A stretch of 7,499 nucleotides of DNA from Spartobacteria bacterium (GCA_003136515.1 PLEU01000006.1:1-7499), one strand, 5' to 3'. Counted from the stretch's first letter, positions 1 through 7,499 are shown. Program-made: numbers and translations. The notes: a model not told the origin generated them from the letters alone.

Positions 1-446
1 GTGGGCGTGACGGCAACGGGGGCTTCGGCCGCCGGTACTGGGGCCGCTGCCTTCCTGGATGTTTTGTTTCTAGATGATTTGGAGGCCGACTTGTCAGCGC
101 GGCGCACAATTGGAATCTCATCGGTAAGAACGATGCGGATATGACTGTTACGCTTGCGGATCGGACCAGCGCTGCCACGTGCCTTGGGGCGGATACGCTT
201 GATCGTGGGAGCCTCGCCAATTACGGCTTCCCTGATCACCAGAAGTTCTGCACGCACGTTATTGTTGTGCTCCGCGTTGGCGATGGCGCTTTTCAAGGTC
301 TTAGCAATCAGAGGTGCCGCCTTCTTTGGAATGAATCCAAGCTGCTGGAGAGCGTCTGTGGCAGGGAGACCCTGAATCTCACGGGTGACTTCCCGGGCCT
401 TGAAGGCTGAAATACGCGCGTAACGATGGGTGGCGATGACTTGCAT
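1..446 (-). CDS. rplV: 50S ribosomal protein L22, 3'-truncated by window edge
   Basis: L22 binds 23S rRNA, assembles early into the 50S subunit and lines the peptide exit tunnel with a long hairpin. My translation from the ATG at 446-444 begins MQVIATHRYARISAFKAREV and stays open for 148 codons to the left edge. Family landmarks are SAIANAEHN (residues 53-61) and the tunnel hairpin with TIKRIRPKARG and SHIRIVL (about 81-107). A typical L22 of about 110 residues would end near residue 110-112. Here a Lys/Ser/Ala/Pro-rich tail continues for at least 36 more residues with no stop seen, so the true length is unknown. It lies 26 nt downstream of the unknown exported-protein gene. It is the only leader here with an SD-like sequence at usable spacing (AGGA, 9 nt before the ATG). 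The next gene in the standard order, rpsC, would lie beyond the window. Confidence 0.96.
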   Translation of the reverse strand, partial: MQVIATHRYARISAFKAREVTREIQGLPATDALQQLGFIPKKAAPLIAKTLKSAIANAEHNNNVRAELLVIREAVIGEAPTIKRIRPKARGSAGPIRKRNSHIRIVLTDEIPIVRRADKSASKSSRNKTSRKAAAPVPAAEAPVAVTP

Positions 447-448
447 GA

Positions 449-454
449 GTGAGT
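449..454 (-). promoter_or_regulatory. ACTCAC element in rplV leader
   Basis: The leader ends AAACTCACTC before ATG, with the hexamer 2 nt from the start. Here it follows the weak AGGA site. Confidence 0.35.
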
Positions 455-455
455 T

Positions 456-459
456 TCCT
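456..459 (-). promoter_or_regulatory. Weak Shine-Dalgarno-like site of rplV
   Basis: On the minus strand the rplV leader reads TAGGAAACTCACTC before ATG. AGGA lies 9 nt upstream of the start. It is a short match to the SD consensus, and it is the only one in this cluster at a workable distance. Confidence 0.45.
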
Positions 460-472
460 AAGGGGTTTGGTA

Positions 473-1243
473 TCAGCGGATGGTGTCGACTCGGAGAGCA
501 TCCCCGGTCTGGATTGTATCGGTGGATTTGGCAGTGTTCTGTACAATGGCACCACTGATGGCATCACGGACGTCTACAACCCGCACGGAAGCTATCTGGC
601 GATCGCCGTGCCATACCTGGAAGGGCATGCCGGTCTTCACACCCTGACGGGAGCCAAGGTTTGCAATCACCAGAGCGAGATCAGGCTTATACTCCACCAC
701 GGTGCCGCTGGTAAGTCCGGCTCCACTTGAAGATATATCAGAGGATTCCCCGTTCAGCGCCGCACCGGTGAGCGCTGCAGAGGCCCGGAGTTCGGTTTCC
801 ACGGCAAGGCGGGCCTTGGCATCGATACCTTCGGAAGTTTTCAGGAGGTCCATCACGGCCTCGGTCAGGCGAACAAGTTCCTCGTTGGACGCATCCTTCT
901 CCTTCTGGAGAATTCGCATATCCCGGACAGCGGCCAGAAGGCGATCCCGAAGCGTGTCCAATTCCTTGCCAGCCGGGGCAATTCCAAAGGCCTCAACCCG
1001 GGTGTTGAGATCATCATATTTCCGCTTGAAAAGCTCCGTCTCCCCGTTGGCGACTGCGAGACTCTCCGTAAGCCCCTTGATGGCAGCTTCAGAGAGGACA
1101 AGTTTTTCACTAACCGAACCGTCCGAACCATTCGCACCACTTCCGTCATTGTTCTGCTGAGCAATCGCAGCAGCAACCGGCAGCCCGATTAGGGCGGCGG
1201 CTGTCACAGCGGAAAGCTGGCAGGAGTGGCGGCGTGGTAACAT
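473..1243 (-). CDS. Unknown exported coiled-coil protein embedded in the S10 operon
   Basis: I do not recognise this 256-residue protein by name. From the ATG at 1243-1241 it begins MLPRRHSCQLSAVTAAALIG, a good Sec signal peptide: basic N-terminus, hydrophobic core at about 10-27, probable cleavage after AIA (residue 28). A Gly/Asn/Ser-rich linker follows (about 29-44), then a charged helical or coiled-coil region (about 45-165, interrupted near FGIAPAG), a Ser/Gly spacer, and a compact beta-rich C-terminal domain (about 179-256) with the pattern LVIANLGSRQGVKTGMPFQV and a late TGDALRV. That pattern recalls small domains at the C-termini of some envelope proteins (FlgT-like), but this is only an impression. 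Nothing suggests rRNA binding. A start at 1330 would overlap rpsS by 59 nt and bury the signal peptide, so 1243 is preferred. It sits 28 nt after rpsS and 26 nt before rplV, interrupting the usual rpsS-rplV pair. It has no SD but carries ACTCAC 5 nt before the ATG. Confidence 0.85.
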   Translation of the reverse strand: MLPRRHSCQLSAVTAAALIGLPVAAAIAQQNNDGSGANGSDGSVSEKLVLSEAAIKGLTESLAVANGETELFKRKYDDLNTRVEAFGIAPAGKELDTLRDRLLAAVRDMRILQKEKDASNEELVRLTEAVMDLLKTSEGIDAKARLAVETELRASAALTGAALNGESSDISSSGAGLTSGTVVEYKPDLALVIANLGSRQGVKTGMPFQVWHGDRQIASVRVVDVRDAISGAIVQNTAKSTDTIQTGDALRVDTIR

Positions 1244-1248
1244 GGCGT

Positions 1249-1254
1249 GTGAGT
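1249..1254 (-). promoter_or_regulatory. ACTCAC element before the exported-protein gene
   Basis: The mRNA-strand leader ends CCAACTCACACGCC before ATG, with the hexamer 5 nt from the start. It supports 1243 as the real start, because the same element precedes three neighbouring ribosomal genes. Confidence 0.4.
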
Positions 1255-1271
1255 TGGGTATGTCTGTAAAA

Positions 1272-1550
1272 TTACTTAGTAACCTTGGCGGTATGAGAAC
1301 CGTGCTTCTTGAAGATGCGGGTGGGTGCAAACTCTCCGAGTTTGTGTCCGACCATATTTTCGGTGACGAAGACGGGGATGAAAGATCGTCCGTTGTGAAC
1401 GTTGAACGTATGACCCACGAAATCGGGAGTCACCGTGGAACGGCGCGACCAAGTCTTGATCGGCTTTTTGGTGTTGGCTTCGTTGAGCTTGTCGATTTTC
1501 TCGAGAAGCTTCCATTCGACGAAGGGACCTTTTTTTAGGGAGCGTGCCAT
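1272..1550 (-). CDS. rpsS: 30S ribosomal protein S19
   Basis: S19 is a 30S head protein that works with S13 near the A-site tRNA. The product has 92 residues, the usual family length. It carries [20 protein letters not shown] at the N-terminus, [19 protein letters not shown] (31-49), the [20 protein letters not shown] segment (53-72) and EFAPTR (73-78). The ATG at 1550-1548 gives the canonical start MARS. It follows rplB by 15 nt in the standard S10-operon order. Its spacer has no SD; instead it contains a stretch resembling the 3' end of 16S rRNA, so translational coupling to rplB seems likely (inference). The start of the gene contains a run of seven A (CTA AAA AAA) encoding LKK. Confidence 0.99.
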   Translation of the reverse strand: MARSLKKGPFVEWKLLEKIDKLNEANTKKPIKTWSRRSTVTPDFVGHTFNVHNGRSFIPVFVTENMVGHKLGEFAPTRIFKKHGSHTAKVTK

Positions 1551-1568
1551 GATAAAGGGAGGTGATTA
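1551..1568 (-). promoter_or_regulatory. rplB-rpsS junction with anti-Shine-Dalgarno-like sequence
   Basis: On the mRNA strand the rplB stop and the 15-nt spacer read TAATCACCTCCCTTTATC before the rpsS ATG. ATCACCTCC matches the well-known 3' terminal stretch of bacterial 16S rRNA, which pairs with SD sequences. An SD would be purine-rich (GGAGG); this is its complement. The sequence is directly visible; any function is inference. Confidence 0.5.
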
Positions 1569-2405
1569 TTTCTTTTTGCGCCGCTGCACGATGAAGCGGT
1601 CGCTCTGCTTGTGTTTGTTGCGGGTCTTGAATCCCTTGGAAAGCTGACCCCACGGGCTCATCGGGTGATGGCGTCCGCCACCGCCCTTGCTCTTGCCCTG
1701 TCCTCCGCCCATCGGGTGATCGACCGGGTTCATGGCCATACCGCGGGTCTGAGGGCGAATGCCAAGCCAACGGGAGCGACCGGCCTTTCCGCTGACAACG
1801 TTCATGTGCTCGATGTTGCCAACCTGTCCGATCGTGGCGTAACACTCTTCATTGACCCGGCGCAGTTCGCCGGACGCCAACTTGATGAGAGCATAGCCCC
1901 CTTCACGGTTACTGAGAATCGCCTGGGATCCGGCGCTGCGAACAATCTGTCCGCCGCGTCCGGGTGTCAGCTCGATATTGTGGAGCGCAAGACCAAGAGG
2001 TATGGCCTTGAGGGGAAGGGCGTTGCCAATATTGGGCTCCGCGGTCTCTCCGGCGGCAACCTTAAGACCGACGCTCAGTCCGCTTGCGGCAAGAATGTAG
2101 GCCTTTTCTCCATCGGGATACTGAATGAGGGCGAGACGGGCGCTGCGATTTGGATCGTACTCGATCGCAATCACCTCGGCGACCGCATCGCGGCGGCTTC
2201 GCTTAAAATCAATGAGGCGGTATTTGCGCTTGTGACCACCGCCACGATGACGGGAGGTTTTGCGGCCACGGTTATTGCGTCCACCAGTGCGGTGTTTGCT
2301 CTCAACAAGCGATTTCTCAGGCTTGCTCTTGGTGATCTCCTCGAAGGAGGGAAGAGCCTTGAATCGCTGCGAAGGAGTCAGGGGTCGGAAGGTTTTGAGT
2401 GCCAT
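1566..2405 (-). CDS. rplB: 50S ribosomal protein L2
   Basis: L2 is a primary 23S rRNA binding protein needed for subunit association and peptidyl-transferase activity. The product has 279 residues (E. coli 273). It shows the N-terminal basic region [20 protein letters not shown] (44-63), the OB-fold segment [16 protein letters not shown] (74-89), [17 protein letters not shown] (146-162) and the C-terminal [16 protein letters not shown] (221-236). The His of NPVDH, equivalent to the functionally important E. coli H229, is kept. The following HPHGG of many bacteria is HPMGG here, followed by a glycine-rich [11 protein letters not shown] insert. The ATG at 2405-2403 gives the canonical [12 protein letters not shown] longer in-frame start at 2495 would run into rplW and is rejected. 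The leader is 35 nt; a GGAG sits 22 nt from the ATG, too far for a standard SD. Confidence 0.99.
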   Translation of the reverse strand: MALKTFRPLTPSQRFKALPSFEEITKSKPEKSLVESKHRTGGRNNRGRKTSRHRGGGHKRKYRLIDFKRSRRDAVAEVIAIEYDPNRSARLALIQYPDGEKAYILAASGLSVGLKVAAGETAEPNIGNALPLKAIPLGLALHNIELTPGRGGQIVRSAGSQAILSNREGGYALIKLASGELRRVNEECYATIGQVGNIEHMNVVSGKAGRSRWLGIRPQTRGMAMNPVDHPMGGGQGKSKGGGGRHHPMSPWGQLSKGFKTRNKHKQSDRFIVQRRKKK

Positions 2406-2440
2406 GGTCGTGACGGTTGTGCGTGAACTCCGGGTTATTC

Positions 2441-2725
2441 TCAGGCAATTTCGATCTTCTCGCCTGCAGCGAGTGTCACGATGGCTTTCTTCCAATGGGC
2501 ACGGCGGCCGAAGTCAGCACGGCGCTCGCGCTTCTTCTTGCCTTCCACCTGGGCGGTGTTGACCCGGGAAACCCTTTTCTTGAAAAGGGTCTCTACGGCA
2601 TGCTTGATCTCGATCTTGTTCGCGGCGGGGGAGACGCGGAAGACGTACTGGTTGAGTTTCTCGGAGAGTAGGCTGGCCTTCTCCGTTACGAGAACGCTGC
2701 GGATGATGTCGTGTGCTTCTTTCAT
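2441..2725 (-). CDS. rplW: 50S ribosomal protein L23
   Basis: L23 sits at the peptide exit and docks trigger factor and SRP. The product has 94 residues, within the family range. It carries [20 protein letters not shown] (7-26), where Glu15 aligns with the E. coli docking residue E18, then [13 protein letters not shown] (36-48), [15 protein letters not shown] (55-69) and the [12 protein letters not shown] segment (74-85). The start MKEAHDII at 2725 lies 10 nt after the rplD stop. A start at 2773 would overlap rplD and adds non-family residues. There is no SD: the spacer is TTCCTCTGGT. The codons for ETLFKKRVS form a strong stem-loop in the mRNA, listed separately. Confidence 0.98.
   Translation of the reverse strand: MKEAHDIIRSVLVTEKASLLSEKLNQYVFRVSPAANKIEIKHAVETLFKKRVSRVNTAQVEGKKKRERRADFGRRAHWKKAIVTLAAGEKIEIA
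2568..2593 (-). other. Strong mRNA stem-loop inside rplW
   Basis: On the mRNA strand, GAGACCCTTTT pairs with AAAAGGGTTTC across a CAAG tetraloop: 11 base pairs including one G-U. It lies in the codons for residues 45-53 of L23. No U-tract follows, so it is not a classical intrinsic terminator. Folding was judged by eye. Confidence 0.6.
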
Positions 2726-2735
2726 ACCAGAGGAA

Positions 2736-3350
2736 TTAGGCGGCCAAGCGCTGGCCAAGGGCTTGAAGGGCATCCTTGGTGATGATGATTTTATCGAAGG
2801 CGAGGAGATTCTCGGTGTTCACCTCAGCGGCGGTGATCAGTAGATCCGTCTGAACATTGCGCGCGGCTAGGAAAGTGGGCCCTGTAAAGCTGGTTGCCAC
2901 GATGAGCGTGCGGCGCACTCCTCCATGAAGGCTCTCAACCAGAGAAATAAACTGCTTGGTCTTGGACTCCTTGATTTCAAAGGAATCAACAATGAGGACA
3001 TCACCGGCAAGAATACGGGCGCTCAACGCCTTGCGAAAGGCAAGCTTCTTGACTGCCTTGGGCGTGTTCTTGGCGTAACTGCGGGGATGAGGTCCATGGG
3101 AAACGCCTCCGCCCGACCAGACGGGAGAACTGGCATAACCAGCGCGGGCACGGCCCGTGCCTTTCTGTTTCCATGGCTTTTTGCCGGAGAGATTGACGGT
3201 CGCCTTTGTCTTGACGGAAGCGGTTCCGCTGCGACGGTTGGCACGCATGGCCACGACCACATCGTGGACGGCCTGGGTGCCCTTGCCGTCGGTGATAACG
3301 TCGATCTTCGCCTCTTTGGCGGCGTCTGCTGTGAGGATGGTGGCACTCAT
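2736..3350 (-). CDS. rplD: 50S ribosomal protein L4
   Basis: L4 is an early-assembly 23S rRNA binding protein whose loop reaches the peptide exit tunnel. The product has 204 residues (E. coli 201). The tunnel loop signature SGKKPWKQKGTGRARAGY (55-72) is intact, including K63, the position where E. coli macrolide-resistance changes occur. It is followed by SSPVWSGGGVSHGPHPRSY (74-92) and the helical C-terminal half with KALSARILAGDVLIVDSF (107-124). Only 2 nt separate its ATG from the rplC stop (TAACCATG), so translation is probably coupled to rplC by termination-reinitiation. In E. coli L4 represses its own operon through a long rpsJ leader; no such leader exists here. Confidence 0.99.
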   Translation of the reverse strand: MSATILTADAAKEAKIDVITDGKGTQAVHDVVVAMRANRRSGTASVKTKATVNLSGKKPWKQKGTGRARAGYASSPVWSGGGVSHGPHPRSYAKNTPKAVKKLAFRKALSARILAGDVLIVDSFEIKESKTKQFISLVESLHGGVRRTLIVATSFTGPTFLAARNVQTDLLITAAEVNTENLLAFDKIIITKDALQALGQRLAA

Positions 3351-3352
3351 GG

Positions 3353-4009
3353 TTACTTAGCTTCTTTGGCAGATTTGCCGGATTTCTTAATGGAGGGGCG
3401 GACCATGACATAGGTGCCCTTGGCTCCGGGGATGGCTCCGCTGACCAGAATCACGCCGTCAGCTTCGCGCACTTGTACAATCTCAAGGTTCTGGATGGTA
3501 ATGCGCTCGTCTCCCATGTGGCCGGGCATTCCCATGTTCTTCCAGACACGCCCCGGGGTCAGACGGTTTCCGATGGCGCCATTTCGACGATGCATCATTG
3601 AACCGTGCGTTTCGGGCTGCCCGGCAAATTTAAAGCGGCGAACAACACCCTGGAATCCTTTTCCCTTAGAGGTGCTGATGACATCAACATACTGTCCGTC
3701 CTGAAAGTTGGTCAGAGCCCATTCCCCGAGCTCGGGAGCGGTTTCGGAATCCTTGAGACGGAATTCGCGGATAAAGCGCTTGGGTGTGGAGGAACTCTTG
3801 GCAAAGTGCCCCTTCTGTGCTTTGGGAACGCGCTGTTCCTTCTGATCGCCAAAGCCAAGCTGGACGGAGGAGTAACCATCCTTTTCCTTGCTCTTGACCT
3901 GAAGCACACGATTGCCACCCGCTTCAATCACGGTGACGGGGCGAATGCGACCTTTGGTGTCATAGACACGGGTCATACCGATTTTTTTTCCGAGAACGCC
4001 GATGCTCAT
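3353..4009 (-). CDS. rplC: 50S ribosomal protein L3
   Basis: L3 binds 23S rRNA early in assembly and sends a loop towards the peptidyl-transferase centre. The product has 218 residues (E. coli 209). Landmarks are the N-terminal MSIGVLGKKIGMTRVYD, SKGKGFQGVVRRFKFAG (114-130), THGSMMHRRNGAIGNRLTPG (134-153) and MPGHMGDERITIQNLEIV (161-178). The residue just before TPG is Leu150. In E. coli this is Gln150, the residue methylated by PrmB, so that modification is probably absent. The C-terminus adds a Lys/Ser/Ala tail (IKKSGKSAKEAK). Codons 7-10 contain a run of eight A (3982-3989). The 31-nt leader has no SD but holds ACTCAC 7 nt before the ATG. Confidence 0.99.
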   Translation of the reverse strand: MSIGVLGKKIGMTRVYDTKGRIRPVTVIEAGGNRVLQVKSKEKDGYSSVQLGFGDQKEQRVPKAQKGHFAKSSSTPKRFIREFRLKDSETAPELGEWALTNFQDGQYVDVISTSKGKGFQGVVRRFKFAGQPETHGSMMHRRNGAIGNRLTPGRVWKNMGMPGHMGDERITIQNLEIVQVREADGVILVSGAIPGAKGTYVMVRPSIKKSGKSAKEAK

Positions 4010-4016
4010 AGTAGGA

Positions 4017-4022
4017 GTGAGT
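4017..4022 (-). promoter_or_regulatory. ACTCAC element in rplC leader
   Basis: The mRNA-strand leader reads GCACTCACTCCTACT before ATG. The same hexamer lies just upstream of rpsJ (4357-4362), the exported-protein gene (1249-1254) and rplV (449-454). The repetition is visible in the sequence; a role in translation initiation is inference. Confidence 0.4.
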
Positions 4023-4040
4023 GCTAAGAATGGAAGGGGG

Positions 4041-4352
4041 TCAGATCTTTATGGTGATGTCGACACCGGCAGGAAGGTTGAGCTTGCGAAGCTCATCCAC
4101 TGTCTTTGCGGTCGGCTCAAGGATATCGAGAAGACGCTTGTGTGTGCGTATCTCGAACTGATCCATGGACTTCTTGTCCACGTGCGGGGAGCGGTTCACC
4201 GTGAATTTCTCGATCCGGGTCGGGAGGGGGATCGGTCCGGTAACTTTGGAGCCCGTGCGCTTCGCCGTCTCGACGATTTCGAGGGCGGAGATGTCGAGAA
4301 GGCGGAAGTCGAAGCCTTTGAGGCGGATGCGAATGCGTTGTCCAGCGGCCAT
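4041..4352 (-). CDS. rpsJ: 30S ribosomal protein S10 (NusE)
   Basis: S10 is a 30S head protein; as NusE it also links NusG and NusB in transcription antitermination. The product has 103 residues, the exact family length. It carries [18 protein letters not shown] (6-23), [14 protein letters not shown] (39-52), the extended-loop tip [20 protein letters not shown] (53-72) and the C-terminal [13 protein letters not shown]. The ATG at 4352-4350 gives [10 protein letters not shown]. It begins 30 nt after fusA, where E. coli and many bacteria have tuf or an operon boundary. The leader lacks an SD but has ACTCAC 4 nt before the ATG. Its last bases, TCACGACCATGGC, are identical to those at the rplB start. 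Confidence 0.99.
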   Translation of the reverse strand: MAAGQRIRIRLKGFDFRLLDISALEIVETAKRTGSKVTGPIPLPTRIEKFTVNRSPHVDKKSMDQFEIRTHKRLLDILEPTAKTVDELRKLNLPAGVDITIKI

Positions 4353-4356
4353 GGTC

Positions 4357-4362
4357 GTGAGT
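4357..4362 (-). promoter_or_regulatory. ACTCAC element in rpsJ leader
   Basis: The mRNA-strand leader ends CCACTCACGACC before ATG. This is one of four exact ACTCAC copies lying 2-7 nt ahead of start codons in this cluster. Confidence 0.4.
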
Positions 4363-4382
4363 GGTTAGTTTCGGATCGAAGG

Positions 4383-6539
<2,157 letters not shown>

Positions 6540-6582
6540 TGGAATGGATAAAGAACAGGTTGGAAAAATCGGGGAGGACAGC

Positions 6583-7056
6583 CTACCAGCGGAAGTGTGC
6601 AAAAGCACGATTCGCCTGGGCCATCTTATGAAGATCGTCGCGCTTTTTGATCGCGGCTCCCTGTCCGGCAGCCGCTTCCTTGAGCTCGCTGGCAAGGGCT
6701 TTGTGCATTGGAATGCTCTTGCGATTGCCCGCAAAATTGACGATCCAGCGCATCGCGAGGGCCAGTTGGCGATCGGCAGGAACCTCCATGGGAACCTGAT
6801 AGGTGGCTCCACCGACACGGCGGCTCTTGACCTCAAGGCGCGGACGAGCATTGTCCATGGCCTTCTGGAGGACATCAAGGGGATCGACAGCCTCTGATCC
6901 GTCGCGGGTGCTTTCAATAGCATTATAGACAATGCGCTCCGCGAGGGAACGCTTGCCTCCGCGCATCACCGTGGTGATGAGACGGGCGACCAGGGGACTG
7001 GCGTAGCGAAGGTCGCGCTTGACCTCTTTTTTGATAACGCGTTTGCGGCGGGACAT
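6583..7056 (-). CDS. rpsG: 30S ribosomal protein S7
   Basis: S7 nucleates assembly of the 30S head and lies at the E-site and mRNA exit. The product has 157 residues, the standard length of the short bacterial form. It begins [20 protein letters not shown] and carries [19 protein letters not shown] (26-44), the beta-hairpin [14 protein letters not shown] (79-92), [15 protein letters not shown] (99-113) and NRAFAHFRW at the end. It starts 35 nt after rpsL and ends with TAG. In E. coli the longer rpsL-rpsG spacer forms an S7 autoregulatory structure; the 35-nt spacer here has little room for an equivalent. No SD is present; the leader is rich in AACC repeats and T-runs and shares blocks with the fusA leader. 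Confidence 0.99.
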   Translation of the reverse strand: MSRRKRVIKKEVKRDLRYASPLVARLITTVMRGGKRSLAERIVYNAIESTRDGSEAVDPLDVLQKAMDNARPRLEVKSRRVGGATYQVPMEVPADRQLALAMRWIVNFAGNRKSIPMHKALASELKEAAAGQGAAIKKRDDLHKMAQANRAFAHFRW

Positions 7057-7091
7057 GGAAAAGAACGGTTGGTTGGTTTAGAAAATCGGCT

Positions 7092-7496
7092 TTACTTCTT
7101 TTTGCCCTTCTTGGCCTCTTCACCTGCCTTGGGGCGCTTGGCGCCGTATTTCGAACGCCCGCGGCGACGGCCATCGACTCCGAGGGCATCAAGGGTACCG
7201 CGGACGATGTGATAACGGACACCGGGCAGATCCTTCACACGACCACCGCGAACGAGTACGATAGAGTGCTCTTGGAGATTATGCCCCTCACCACCGATGT
7301 ACGCGATCACTTCCTGACCGTTGGTAAGGCGCACTTTGGCAACCTTGCGAAGTGCTGAATTCGGCTTCTTGGGAGTGCGGGTCATCACCTGGACGCAGAC
7401 GCCGCGGCGCTGTGGACAATTCACGAGGGCGGGTGACTTTGATTTCACCCGGACCTTTTGACGGCCCTGTCGTACAAGTTGGTTGATGGTTGGCAT
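7092..7496 (-). CDS. rpsL: 30S ribosomal protein S12
   Basis: S12 lies at the decoding centre and controls accuracy. The product has 134 residues (E. coli 124). It is collinear with E. coli over [12 protein letters not shown] (41-52), [11 protein letters not shown] (68-78) and [14 protein letters not shown] (83-96). Lys43 and Lys88 (E. coli mature K42 and K87) are wild type, so nothing in S12 predicts streptomycin resistance. Asp89, the residue methylthiolated by RimO in E. coli, is present. The extra length is mostly a basic C-terminal tail, [10 protein letters not shown]. The ATG at 7496-7494 gives [10 protein letters not shown]. Only 3 nt of its leader are in the window, so its promoter and any SD cannot be seen. 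It is the first visible gene of the cluster, and transcription probably begins beyond the right edge. Confidence 0.99.
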   Translation of the reverse strand: MPTINQLVRQGRQKVRVKSKSPALVNCPQRRGVCVQVMTRTPKKPNSALRKVAKVRLTNGQEVIAYIGGEGHNLQEHSIVLVRGGRVKDLPGVRYHIVRGTLDALGVDGRRRGRSKYGAKRPKAGEEAKKGKKK

Positions 7497-7499
7497 GTG

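Noticed and set aside
1244..1330. In-frame upstream extension of the exported protein, start at 1330
   Set aside because: It would overlap rpsS by 59 nt and place 29 non-hydrophobic residues before the signal peptide. The start at 1243 gives a proper signal peptide and has the leader motif seen before neighbours.
1557..1566. Perfect plus-strand Shine-Dalgarno GGGAGGTGAT
   Set aside because: The nearest plus-strand ATG (about 1590) is too far away and the following frame is antisense to rplB. The sequence is more notable as an anti-SD on the coding strand.
1276..1845. Long minus-strand open frame across the rplB-rpsS junction
   Set aside because: It is an alternate-frame shadow of two certain ribosomal genes, with low-complexity Arg/Gln/Pro composition and no recognisable domain.
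1611..2426. Plus-strand open frame of 271 codons antisense to rplB
   Set aside because: It lies wholly opposite rplB, whose codon pattern explains the lack of stops. No leader or domain was found.
2568..2593. Intrinsic terminator within rplW
   Set aside because: The stem-loop is strong but is followed by CCGGG rather than a U-tract, and it lies in the middle of an essential gene.
4353..4382. E. coli-type L4-responsive S10 leader
   Set aside because: Only 30 nt separate fusA and rpsJ, with no room for the hairpin array of the gammaproteobacterial leader.
6540..6932. In-frame upstream extension of fusA (131 residues)
   Set aside because: It overlaps rpsG out of frame and has no resemblance to EF-G N-termini. 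The GTPase domain begins normally after the ATG at 6539.

Overview
The window is a dense bacterial ribosomal-protein gene cluster, entirely on the minus strand. It reads from the right edge to the left: rpsL (S12), rpsG (S7), fusA (EF-G), rpsJ (S10), rplC (L3), rplD (L4), rplW (L23), rplB (L2), rpsS (S19), an unrecognised exported protein, then rplV (L22), which runs off the left edge. This is the str operon joined directly to the S10 operon. No tuf gene lies between fusA and rpsJ. The moderately high GC, the fusA-rpsJ junction without tuf (known from Chlamydiae in the PVC superphylum) and the style of the L2, L3, L4 and S10 proteins suggest a member of the PVC group, probably Verrucomicrobiota. 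That placement is an inference, not a proof.

Right part (4383-7496): rpsL, rpsG and fusA are separated by 35 and 43 nt. They encode decoding-centre protein S12, 30S head assembly protein S7, and the translocase EF-G. Left part (1-4352): rpsJ to rplV in the classical S10 order, with gaps of 2 to 35 nt. The one break in that order is a 256-residue protein at 473-1243, between rpsS and rplV. It has a signal peptide, a long helical or coiled-coil middle and a small beta-rich C-terminal domain. It is the only gene here without an evident role in translation.

All genes are co-oriented and tightly packed, so they are probably co-transcribed from a promoter beyond the right edge. No internal promoter or terminator is evident. 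No stretch above 43 nt lacks a gene, and I see no RNA genes, mobile elements or CRISPR. Almost no gene has a Shine-Dalgarno (SD) sequence. Instead the leaders are C/A- or pyrimidine-rich. Four of them carry the same ACTCAC hexamer just before the ATG, and the rpsS leader carries a sequence resembling the 3' end of 16S rRNA (an anti-SD). The unusual leaders and the embedded exported protein are the points most worth following up.
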